The notes under the pieces are model-generated. The model did not search any database. It was given only the letters and a program-made list of their open reading frames with translations, and had not been told where the DNA came from. From Pollutimonas sp036675275 (GTDB lineage: Bacteria > Pseudomonadota > Gammaproteobacteria > Burkholderiales > Burkholderiaceae_B): a DNA stretch of 64,000 nucleotides. Below are positions 25,430 to 33,178 of this stretch, piece after piece; the stretch's first letter is position 1; every line of letters begins with the position of its first letter. Location: contig JAKFFG010000062.1 in assembly GCA_036675275.1 (NCBI GenBank), forward strand, positions 69,184-133,183, in the 5' to 3' direction. A program made the position numbers and the translations under genes.

Positions 25430-26593
25430 CTAGTTAATGGGAACCGAAAAACGAATGCCTACATCATAGTCGCCAGTGACGAGCTCGCGCTCTGCCTTCA
25501 GGCCGATACGCAGATTGGGGCTGTACCAGAACTGTTGCGTAAGCCCGAAACTGCGTTGTGTGTCTCCCACGGAAGAACGGGAACTTTCGTACATCCCAGC
25601 CACGTTCCCCCATCGCCCCAAAGGCACGCTGGCCGATACCTGTTGCCTGATGCCGCCAACCGTTACTCCGTCCGCGTAGCGGCTAAGGTCGGCGAAGCCC
25701 GTGGTGTGACGCTCGCTCAGCCAGGAGAGCTGCAGGGTCTCAAGCACATCCACCTCGTAGGCGGCCTGATACCGCCAGCCCTGATGGATGCCGTAGCTGG
25801 CTTTGGCGATCCCTGCGCTCCAGGCGCCCCAGTCCTGCGTTGCATAGCGCCCGCCCACGCCTGTGGTGATCAAATCGGGCGCCGTCTCCAGTTGCGACTC
25901 GAGCGTGACCTGAGGGTTGAGCTGATAACGCAAGACCGTATTGCTTGCGGTGGGACCGTAGTTCAGATCGCCTTGAGGCTGGCTGGAGTAATCCAGCGCT
26001 CCCACAGCCATGGCGTACTGCCATTGCTGACTATCAGAACCGGCCCGGGATGATTGCGACACGCTGATACCGCCTATCCGCGCCGTGTTGCCCCACGCCG
26101 GCACCTCAATCTCGTTATTGCCCAGACTGACCCCCAAGCCTTGTTCGCCGGTGTAGCGCCAGTTGCTGGCGCCAAGCGTCCATGGATCCAGAGAAGGCGT
26201 CGACAGCCATCTGGGCCCCAATCGGGGCGCGCGTCGCCAACCGCGAGATCCGAGCAGGCCCGGCGACGTCCGGGAAACCTTGGTTTGATGCCATTTCTTG
26301 AAGTCGGTCTCGCCCCAGAAGTAGTCGTAAGGAATATCCGGGACGGCAAGCGCATCGGACGCCACCGCTGCGCCTGGCACGGAATCGTCCGGCATCGAAT
26401 CAGGATCGGACGGATCCGGCAGCGGCCGGGGCGCGTCCACGGAAATCTCTGGCACGGCATACAACTGTATTGGCGCCAGGTCGCGCAATGTTGGGCCGCC
26501 ACGCGCCGAGGCGGTATCGGTCCAGGCGGACGCCGACAGCATGCACCACACGGCTATGCAGACTTGTCGCGGTATCGTTGGAAAAAACGTCAT
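25430..26593 (-). CDS. Putative outer-membrane beta-barrel protein, usher-like
   Basis: 387 aa from ATG 26593, chosen because it places the signal peptide correctly (QVCIAVWCMLSASAW, TASA cleavage site). An ATG at 26641 overlaps the ClC stop as ATGA and is the alternative. After a proline-rich and acidic spacer (about 30-80) the protein consists of alternating amphipathic strands with Tyr/Trp/Gly-rich turns (WQYAMAVGALDYSSQ, GWRYQAAYEVDVLETLQLSWLS, TTGFADLSRYADGV). The TTGFADLSRYADG block recalls the Y-x-T-x-GF-x-LS repeats of fimbrial ushers, but the protein is only half the usher length and no pilin or chaperone gene is nearby. Function unknown. Confidence 0.6.
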   Translation of the reverse strand: MTFFPTIPRQVCIAVWCMLSASAWTDTASARGGPTLRDLAPIQLYAVPEISVDAPRPLPDPSDPDSMPDDSVPGAAVASDALAVPDIPYDYFWGETDFKKWHQTKVSRTSPGLLGSRGWRRAPRLGPRWLSTPSLDPWTLGASNWRYTGEQGLGVSLGNNEIEVPAWGNTARIGGISVSQSSRAGSDSQQWQYAMAVGALDYSSQPQGDLNYGPTASNTVLRYQLNPQVTLESQLETAPDLITTGVGGRYATQDWGAWSAGIAKASYGIHQGWRYQAAYEVDVLETLQLSWLSERHTTGFADLSRYADGVTVGGIRQQVSASVPLGRWGNVAGMYESSRSSVGDTQRSFGLTQQFWYSPNLRIGLKAERELVTGDYDVGIRFSVPIN

Positions 26594-26637
26594 TGAAACC
26601 AGGGAAATCGTTTTATCGGTAAATTCAAGGCATAGCC

Positions 26638-28431
26638 TCAATTGCGCGGGCGCCGCCGCATTGGGCCGAAAGCCAGCATTGCTTCGCCGCTGGCATCCAG
26701 CGACCGTTTGATGGCGCTGTATTTTTCCAGCACCGATGACTTGTAGACCACACCAAGCAAGCGGGGCTGTTCGCCACGACTTACCACGGGCAGGCGCTCG
26801 CCCTGGAAATGTACGAAGAGATCCTGCGCCTCGTCCAGTGTCATGCCGGGATACAGCGTCTTGACGAAATCGCGTCGCAACACGTCTCCTGCCCGCTTTT
26901 CCTGTATGTCGGTTTGACCCAGCAATAGGCTGGTCAAATCCTGCTGGGCAATGACGCCCTGGAAAATATTCTGCTCGTCGACCACGTACAGATACTTGAC
27001 CGGATAGTCGAGAAACATCTGCAAAGCCTCGCTGATCGGCGAGGTCGTGGTGACAACGGTCGCGGCCGGGCGCAGCAATTCGTCCAGCATGGTGCTGCGC
27101 AGCTGCTGGCGCAGCAAGGCATCGCGCTCGCGCACTACTGTCACATCATACATGGCCACTTCGGCCACCGCACGCGACACGAAATAGGCGATCACACAGG
27201 TCAGCATCAAGGGCAAGACCAATTGGTAGCTCAGGGTCATCTCGAATATCATCAATATTGCCATGAGCGGAGCGCTGGTCGCCGCCCCAAGAAAGCTCCC
27301 CATGCCGACCAATGTATACATGTAAATTTCCGTCGTCATTCCGGGCGAGACCAGTCCCATTACCTGACCGAACAGAGTCCCGACGGCCCCGCCCACAAAA
27401 AGCGCAGGCGTGAACACCCCTCCTACCGCGCCCGACCCCACCGTCAGCGCCGTGGCAAGGACCTTGCAGATCAAAATCAATACAACGGCATACCAGGTCC
27501 AGGACGTATGAAGCAACGAAGACACCACGCTATAGCCATTGCCCGCCACTTCCGGGATGACCATCAGCAACAAGCCGAGCAAGGCACCGCCAAGGGCCAA
27601 GCGCAGGGGTAGAGGCAGGCCGGTCCTTTTGAACCGGTTGCGCGAGAAATCCAGGAATTTCAAAAACATGGGAGCGGTCAAGCCGGTCACCACGCCCAGC
27701 AATACGAAAGGAAGCACTTCCACGCCCGGGATCTCGGGCATATCCACCATGGCGTAAGTAGTCTGGTAGTGGCCCGTCATGCGCATGACGATATTCGCCG
27801 ATGCCGCCGCAACCATCAGCGGGCCAAAGCTCTGCATGGTCATGGTGCCCAGCACGATCTCCGCCACAAACAGCGCGCCCGCAATGGGAGCGCCATAAGC
27901 CGATGCCACCCCCGCGGCTGCGCCACATGCCACCAGCAGGCGCAGACGGGACGTGCCGAAAGACGTGAAGCGGCCTATCGCCGACGCGCTAAGCGCGGCC
28001 ATATGCACCATGGCCCCTTCCCGCCCGATGGAACCGCCCGACGCGACCGTGAATAGCGACGACAGCGACCGTAACAGGCCTTGCCGCAAGGACAGCCGGC
28101 CGTCTCCGATAGCCACTGCTTCCATATAGTCGGAATTGGCCCCTGCACTGGTCCGGGAAGCAAGCCACAACAGCGTACCCGCCGCCAGTCCGCCCAATGT
28201 TGGAAACAGCAAGCGTCCATACCATGGCAAACCTTGTGTAACGCCCACAATGGACCCACTATGGCCGGTGACCAGATCCTGTATGAGGTGCATGCCTTCG
28301 TGGAACAGGATGGTGCTGAACGCGCCGAGCACACCGGTCAAGGCGGCCCAGCACAGCATCGCGGGAAGATCGGATAACCAGGAATAGCCGGCGAGGCGCT
28401 TGCGGATGGACTGTATGCGTTGGCCTGTCAT
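26638..28431 (-). CDS. ClC-type chloride channel/antiporter with CBS domains
   Basis: 597 aa from ATG 28431, which has AGGA five bases upstream; ATGs further upstream lack an RBS. The membrane part shows ClC hallmarks: GSIGREGAMVHMAAL with the gating glutamate, GGVFTPALFVGGAVG (G-x-F-x-P), and PLMAILMIFEMTLSY. The helix D region normally GSGIP reads TSAGANSDYMEA here, a departure in the selectivity segment. From about residue 445 there are two CBS domains (ATVVTTTSPISEALQMFLDYP; TLYPGMTLDEAQDLFVHFQ), likely nucleotide-sensing. Its stop overlaps a potential start of the beta-barrel gene by 4 bp. Confidence 0.9.
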   Translation of the reverse strand: MTGQRIQSIRKRLAGYSWLSDLPAMLCWAALTGVLGAFSTILFHEGMHLIQDLVTGHSGSIVGVTQGLPWYGRLLFPTLGGLAAGTLLWLASRTSAGANSDYMEAVAIGDGRLSLRQGLLRSLSSLFTVASGGSIGREGAMVHMAALSASAIGRFTSFGTSRLRLLVACGAAAGVASAYGAPIAGALFVAEIVLGTMTMQSFGPLMVAAASANIVMRMTGHYQTTYAMVDMPEIPGVEVLPFVLLGVVTGLTAPMFLKFLDFSRNRFKRTGLPLPLRLALGGALLGLLLMVIPEVAGNGYSVVSSLLHTSWTWYAVVLILICKVLATALTVGSGAVGGVFTPALFVGGAVGTLFGQVMGLVSPGMTTEIYMYTLVGMGSFLGAATSAPLMAILMIFEMTLSYQLVLPLMLTCVIAYFVSRAVAEVAMYDVTVVRERDALLRQQLRSTMLDELLRPAATVVTTTSPISEALQMFLDYPVKYLYVVDEQNIFQGVIAQQDLTSLLLGQTDIQEKRAGDVLRRDFVKTLYPGMTLDEAQDLFVHFQGERLPVVSRGEQPRLLGVVYKSSVLEKYSAIKRSLDASGEAMLAFGPMRRRPRN

Positions 28432-28548
28432 TTGGTTCCTGTGTAAATACATCTGAAGCATCGCGACTATACCCGGCTTACGCCGACACCTATTTCAGTC
28501 CATTTCCACCGCTTGCCAGACGCGGGGCCAAGGGGCACACTTTGGCCT

Positions 28549-29250
28549 ATGGAAAATCCCCTAGTCAAAGTATTGGTCGTTGATGATGACCCGGCCTTGC
28601 GGCAGTTGCTTGCCGACTATCTTAACCGTCATAACTACGACACGCTGCTTGCGCCTGACGCCAGCGATCTGGCGGCACGGATTCAGCGCTATTCGCCCGA
28701 CCTTATCGTGCTCGATCGCATGATGCCGGACGGCGATGGCGCGGAAGCCTGCCGCCGTTTGCGCCAGCAAGGCGAGGACATCCCCGTTATTTTACTCACC
28801 GGACGCGATGAGACCGTGGACCGCGTCATCGGCCTGGAAGCGGGAGCCGACGATTACCTGGGCAAGCCCTTTGACCCCCGCGAGCTTCTTGCGCGCATCG
28901 AAGCGGTCTTGCGCCGCAAGAAAGGCGCATCGGCACTTACCAAAGACCAGCCCGTGGTATTCGGTCCTTTCGTCTTCGATCCTTCGACACGGCAGCTCAG
29001 CAAGGAAAATGCAGTCATCAAACTGACGGGCGGCGAAGTCAATTTGCTGGAGGCCTTGATCAACAATCCTGGCAAGCCCTTGTCGCGGGATCGCCTGCTG
29101 GCCCTGGCTCGTGACGATGACGAAGGCGAACGCAACGACCGGGCCATCGACATCGCCGTGCTGCGCCTGCGTCGCGCCATCGAAGACGATCCCAAACAGC
29201 CACGCTGGATACAGACTGTCTGGGGGGTCGGTTACCGCTTCTCGCCGTGA
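28549..29250 (+). CDS. OmpR-family response regulator
   Basis: 233 aa from ATG 28549, placed just before VKVLVVDDDPALRQLL. Receiver domain with the acidic pair VDDD, phospho-acceptor Asp56 in DLIVLDRMMPDGDG, Thr in ILLTGRDE and Lys in YLGKPFDPREL. The C-terminal winged helix is OmpR/PhoB type (LTGGEVNLLEALINNPGKPLSRDRLL, RAIDIAVLRLRRAIEDDP, IQTVWGVGYRF). It overlaps the kinase gene by 4 bp (GTGA), so the two are translationally coupled. Signal and regulon unknown. Confidence 0.93.
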   Translation: MENPLVKVLVVDDDPALRQLLADYLNRHNYDTLLAPDASDLAARIQRYSPDLIVLDRMMPDGDGAEACRRLRQQGEDIPVILLTGRDETVDRVIGLEAGADDYLGKPFDPRELLARIEAVLRRKKGASALTKDQPVVFGPFVFDPSTRQLSKENAVIKLTGGEVNLLEALINNPGKPLSRDRLLALARDDDEGERNDRAIDIAVLRLRRAIEDDPKQPRWIQTVWGVGYRFSP

Positions 29251-30647
29251 ACCGCAACATGACACTGCGCTCTTTATTACCCCGTTCACTGCGCGCGCGC
29301 ATGGTGTTGCTTATCCTTGGCACGATATTGCTGGTCCAGGCGGCCACCTTCGCCACGGTTTCCCACTATCGCAAGCAATACACCGAAGGAATCGCCGTGG
29401 AGCTCACGGCAACCACCATCCGGACCTTGCGCGCCGCGCTTGCAGAAATCCCGGCTGAGCAACGCCCGGGCTTCGTACGCAGCGCTTCGCAAAATCAATG
29501 GCATATATGGTCACGCAGCCTGCCTTCCGACGCCAGCCTCGAGGAGCGGCGGCCAGCCAGGGAAAAGCGCCATGACCGCCCCCCTCCTCCCAACGACATC
29601 CGCAACAATCTGCGCGCATTCGTACAGGCATTGAACAAGCGGCTCAGCGACGACACGCGCGTGGCCCTTTCCCGCGGACCGGAACCTCGCCTCTATATAT
29701 CCATGCTGCCTGATCCGAATCTGGACGAGTCCCGTCACAATCGGGAATGGATGGTGATCCCGCTGGACCGGATCGCCCCGCCGGTGGCAACACCCTTGAT
29801 CGCCGTATGGTTGACAGGCATGGGATTCTTTCTGCTGCTGGCGGCCGCGTTTTCCTGGCACATTACGCGCCCCCTCACCCGACTGGCCAAGGCGGCCGAC
29901 CAACTGGCCGCCGGGCAGCCTCAACGCGTAACGCCATCCGGACCCAGTGAAACACGCATCCTGGGCGAGCGGTTCAACGCCATGCTCGACACACTCGAGC
30001 AATCCGCCGCGGTACAGCGCACCTTGCTCGCCGGCTTGCCTCACGACCTGAAAGGACCGTTGTCGCGCATGTGGCTACGCATCGAAATGGTCGAGGACCC
30101 GACCTTCAAGGACGGCATGCTCAAGGACGTGCAGGACATGCAACGCATGGTCAACCAGTTCATCGGCTTCGTGCGCGGATCCGACCCGGGCTCATACCAG
30201 TTCACTCCCCTGGCACTGAACACATGGCTGGAAGAGCAGGTTGCGGCGTGGGAAGGCACCGGCAGTCCCGTGAAGCTGATCCGCCTGTGCGCGGAATCCG
30301 TAACGCTGGAAGCCGACCGCCTGGCGATGGGCCGCCTGCTCGATAACTTGATCACCAATGCGCTGAACCATGGGAAGCCGCCGGTCGAAGTTGCTTTGGA
30401 CGCCACGGAAGACCACGCCATCATTACCGTCGCCGACCACGGCGCTGGAATTTCCTCCGAGCGGCGGGAAGAAGCCTTGCGCCCGTTCTCGCGGCTGGAT
30501 GAAGCCCGTACCCTGACCGGCTCGGTAGGACTGGGGCTGGCGTTGGCCGATGCCATTGTCAAGGCGCATCACGGCAGCCTGGACCTGGGTCAGGCTCCCT
30601 GGGGTGGACTGCAAGTCACTATTACCCTGCCCCGCCCACGCTCATGA
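29247..30647 (+). CDS. Sensor histidine kinase, EnvZ-like
   Basis: 466 aa, GTG start overlapping the regulator stop. TM1 at about 20-38 (VLLILGTILLVQAATFATV), a periplasmic loop to about 180 with an unusual basic and proline-rich stretch (RREKRHDRPPPPND region), TM2 at 184-202 (LIAVWLTGMGFFLLLAAAF), HAMP, then the H-box GLPHDLKGPLSR with His266, N-box DNLITNALNHG, G1 VADHGAGIS and G2 GSVGLGLALADAIV. All catalytic elements are intact. It ends 4 bp from the stop of the convergent cydB-like gene. Confidence 0.93.
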   Translation: MNRNMTLRSLLPRSLRARMVLLILGTILLVQAATFATVSHYRKQYTEGIAVELTATTIRTLRAALAEIPAEQRPGFVRSASQNQWHIWSRSLPSDASLEERRPAREKRHDRPPPPNDIRNNLRAFVQALNKRLSDDTRVALSRGPEPRLYISMLPDPNLDESRHNREWMVIPLDRIAPPVATPLIAVWLTGMGFFLLLAAAFSWHITRPLTRLAKAADQLAAGQPQRVTPSGPSETRILGERFNAMLDTLEQSAAVQRTLLAGLPHDLKGPLSRMWLRIEMVEDPTFKDGMLKDVQDMQRMVNQFIGFVRGSDPGSYQFTPLALNTWLEEQVAAWEGTGSPVKLIRLCAESVTLEADRLAMGRLLDNLITNALNHGKPPVEVALDATEDHAIITVADHGAGISSERREEALRPFSRLDEARTLTGSVGLGLALADAIVKAHHGSLDLGQAPWGGLQVTITLPRPRS

Positions 30648-30651
30648 CGCA

Positions 30652-31731
30652 TCAGGCAACGGTACCGCCCTCGTTGGGGGCCTGCTCCTTGAACTCCGGA
30701 GGCGTGGGCGCTATGGACAAGCCGAACATGCGCCAATAAACCCAGATATTGAATATCAAGGCGACGGGTAAAGCCACCACCGCGACGGCAAGCACCAGCC
30801 GTAAAGAATCGACGGACGCTGCGGCATCCCATATGGTTATGTCGTCCAGAACCAGGTAAGGGAAGAAACTGTAGCCCAACCCTCCCAAGGTAATGAGAAA
30901 CACCAGCAAGGTCATGACAAAGGGCAGCGCCGTCGTGCGGTAGCTGCTGTTGATCATGCGCTGCAGGCACATCTCGATGGATACGAAACATGCCAGCAAG
31001 CAAACCCACAGCGTCACGGCGATGGGCCAGTGAGGGCCGTCGCTCCATTTCAGGAAAATCCCGGCGTTGGAGAAAGCAAGCACCACTGAAACACCTACGG
31101 CTCCAGCCGCCGCCCAACGGACGGCACGCCGTCCCCACATCACGGCCCGGGCGCGCAATTCTCCCGCAACCCGCATGATCAGCCATGCCGACCCCAGCAG
31201 GCAATACGCGGCCAGGGCCGACAATCCTCCGAACACGGAGAACCAGAAATAACCGGCGTCGTCCTGATAGGTAACGACGACCTGAGCCAGCAAGAAGCCA
31301 TGCGCCAGCGCGGTAATAAGCGAACCCAGCGCAAAGCCGAATAACCAGCGCGACTGCAACTCCTGCGGCGACCGTAAGCGCAACTCGAAAGACACGGAGC
31401 GCAACAGGACACCCAACGCCAGCAGGCACAGGGGCAAATAAAGTTCGCCCATGACACTGCCCCAGGCGTGGGGAAATGCACTGACGAAAAGCCCCATACC
31501 CAGGAACAGCCAGAACTCATTGGCATCGCGCCAGGGACTGAGCAAGGAAAGCATGCGCGGACGCAAGTCGGCGGGCGCGAACAAAGCCAGGCACCCCACG
31601 CCGATATCGAATCCATCCAGCATGGTTCCAGCCACGATGATGGCAAACAATAGGCCCATGAACACCAGTGGCATCCAGAAAGCCGGATCATGGGCATTTA
31701 CGCCAAGCGCCGTGGCAAGTTCGGTGATCAT
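30652..31731 (-). CDS. CydB-like subunit II of a cytochrome bd-type complex
   Basis: 359 aa from ATG 31731, which overlaps the upstream subunit stop by 4 bp (ATGA). Eight or nine hydrophobic segments. CydB landmarks remain: VAGTMLDGFDIGVGCLALF, SPWRDANEFWLFLGMGLFVSAFP (the WDGN-type block with its Asp), LLALGVLLRSVSFELR, and the C-terminal GYSFFPYLVLDDITIWDAAAS and NIWVYWRMFG. Conservation is better than in its partner. In true bd oxidases CydB has no catalytic heme but stabilises the complex and can bind quinone structurally. See the CydA-like entry for why oxidase activity is doubtful. Confidence 0.85.
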   Translation of the reverse strand: MITELATALGVNAHDPAFWMPLVFMGLLFAIIVAGTMLDGFDIGVGCLALFAPADLRPRMLSLLSPWRDANEFWLFLGMGLFVSAFPHAWGSVMGELYLPLCLLALGVLLRSVSFELRLRSPQELQSRWLFGFALGSLITALAHGFLLAQVVVTYQDDAGYFWFSVFGGLSALAAYCLLGSAWLIMRVAGELRARAVMWGRRAVRWAAAGAVGVSVVLAFSNAGIFLKWSDGPHWPIAVTLWVCLLACFVSIEMCLQRMINSSYRTTALPFVMTLLVFLITLGGLGYSFFPYLVLDDITIWDAAASVDSLRLVLAVAVVALPVALIFNIWVYWRMFGLSIAPTPPEFKEQAPNEGGTVA

Positions 31732-33068
31732 GCGCGCCCCCTGCGCCGGGCTATGGGAACCACGCCGTACCGCGCAATATGCCGCAGCAGCTGGAAGAAG
31801 CCCAGCAGCAGCACGCCATAAAGCACCAGATAGGCGATATACCCGCCCAGCAGCGCATCGAAATGGATATCGCCCATGATCTCGCTTACAGTGACTGTAC
31901 CGGTGACGGCATAAGGAAAAGATCCGAAAAACATGTAGGCAAGGCCGGCCAATAATAATACCCAGCCGGAAAACGTCATCCAGGCAAGCACATGCCGCCA
32001 CCCGCGCGACAGGGCGCCCGGATCATAGTGAGCGCGGCGGGTGCGCCGCAGCGTAATCAGGGCAACCAGCGCCATGACCAGTCCCACCAACAGCGCCAAC
32101 CGGAATGACCAGAAGGTAAGGCCCACCGGCGGCGCCATCCCGGCGTACCGGTCAAGTCCCCGCAGATTGCCGCTGTCATCGCGCTGCAGCCAATAACTGC
32201 CGGCATTACGCCACGTCCAGGCCAGGCGATTGGCGGCCGCCTGCTCGTCGGGCACCGCAAACAGGACCAGATCCGCCTGAGGCCCGCTGCGCCAGTACGC
32301 GGCAGTGGCGGCAGCCTTGGCCGGCTGGTACTGCGCCGTCACCTGCCCCGACCCGGCAACTGCCAACCCTTGAAGCACGGTGGCCACACACGCGATGTAG
32401 ACCGCAGTCCTGAAGACGAAGCGTTCGCTTTCGTTGACGGGCCGGCGCAGGGCCTGCGCCGCGCCCACGCCCAGCATGAGAAAGCCGACGGTCAGTGCGC
32501 TGGCAAGAACGAAAATGGCGGCATACCAGGGCAAGGAGGGATTGAACAGCACCGTCCACCAATCAAGCACATGATATTGCCCTTCTGTCCAGTTCACACC
32601 CGCCGGCGTATGCATCCACGACACCAGAACCAGCAAGCAGAAGCAGGAAATCAGGACCCCCATGGCAACCATCAGGACCAGCAGTGCATGCACCCTGTCC
32701 GAAACGTAGCGCTGCCCGAAAAGCATGGCGCCCAGAAAGCACGACTTGAATATGAAGGTCGACAAAATCGCGGCGGCCAGCAATGGGCCCGCCACGTTTC
32801 CTATCTTTTCCATGAGGGCCGGCCAGAGGCTTCCGAACTGGATCAGCACGGGCATGCCAGAAGCCAGGCTCAGGACGAATGCCAGCGCGAACACACGCAC
32901 CCAGAAACGATAGGCCTCGGTCCATGGAGCATTGTCCGCGCCGAGCGAGCGTACTTTGAAGTACAGCAGCACCCACGCCAGTCCCAGTTCTATGACCAGA
33001 AACAGCAACATAAAGCCCAGGCTCGAAAAGAACTGGATCTGCGATAACCACAAGGTCGAGTACGTCAT
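31728..33068 (-). CDS. CydA-like subunit I lacking canonical heme ligands
   Basis: 446 aa from ATG 33068. The sequence follows cyanide-insensitive (short Q-loop) CydA/CioA proteins closely and almost without gaps: LSQIQF, IQFGSLW, GPLL, FNPSLPW, QPAKAAA, LTFWSFR. Aligned from memory to E. coli CydA and Pseudomonas CioA, all heme-binding positions are changed: His19 is Met20, Glu99 is Ala100, Glu107 is Lys108, His186 is Ile185, Met393 is Ala325, Glu445 is Phe380, and GRQPW reads GSFPY (382-386). The quinol-site Lys of QPAK is kept, the following Glu is Ala. It thus cannot be assumed to be an oxidase. First gene of a coupled pair with the CydB-like gene. Confidence 0.85.
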   Translation of the reverse strand: MTYSTLWLSQIQFFSSLGFMLLFLVIELGLAWVLLYFKVRSLGADNAPWTEAYRFWVRVFALAFVLSLASGMPVLIQFGSLWPALMEKIGNVAGPLLAAAILSTFIFKSCFLGAMLFGQRYVSDRVHALLVLMVAMGVLISCFCLLVLVSWMHTPAGVNWTEGQYHVLDWWTVLFNPSLPWYAAIFVLASALTVGFLMLGVGAAQALRRPVNESERFVFRTAVYIACVATVLQGLAVAGSGQVTAQYQPAKAAATAAYWRSGPQADLVLFAVPDEQAAANRLAWTWRNAGSYWLQRDDSGNLRGLDRYAGMAPPVGLTFWSFRLALLVGLVMALVALITLRRTRRAHYDPGALSRGWRHVLAWMTFSGWVLLLAGLAYMFFGSFPYAVTGTVTVSEIMGDIHFDALLGGYIAYLVLYGVLLLGFFQLLRHIARYGVVPIARRRGRA

Positions 33069-33178
33069 AATGTGCGCTAGTTTAGAGCCAGTTCGCGATT
33101 TCTGCCGCGACAGACAGGCAATTAAGCCCGAACGTGGCAAAATGCTTACTTCGCCCGCTATTTCATTGCTTATCCCGT

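Noticed and set aside
31732..32001. Longer N-terminus for the CydB-like protein
   Set aside because: It would overlap the CydA-like gene by 270 bp; the ATGA overlap at 31728-31731 is the usual arrangement.
33134..33178. Longer N-terminus for glnS
   Set aside because: The extra 15 codons are not GlnRS-like and would shift the start towards the divergent promoter region; ATG 33179 gives the standard start.
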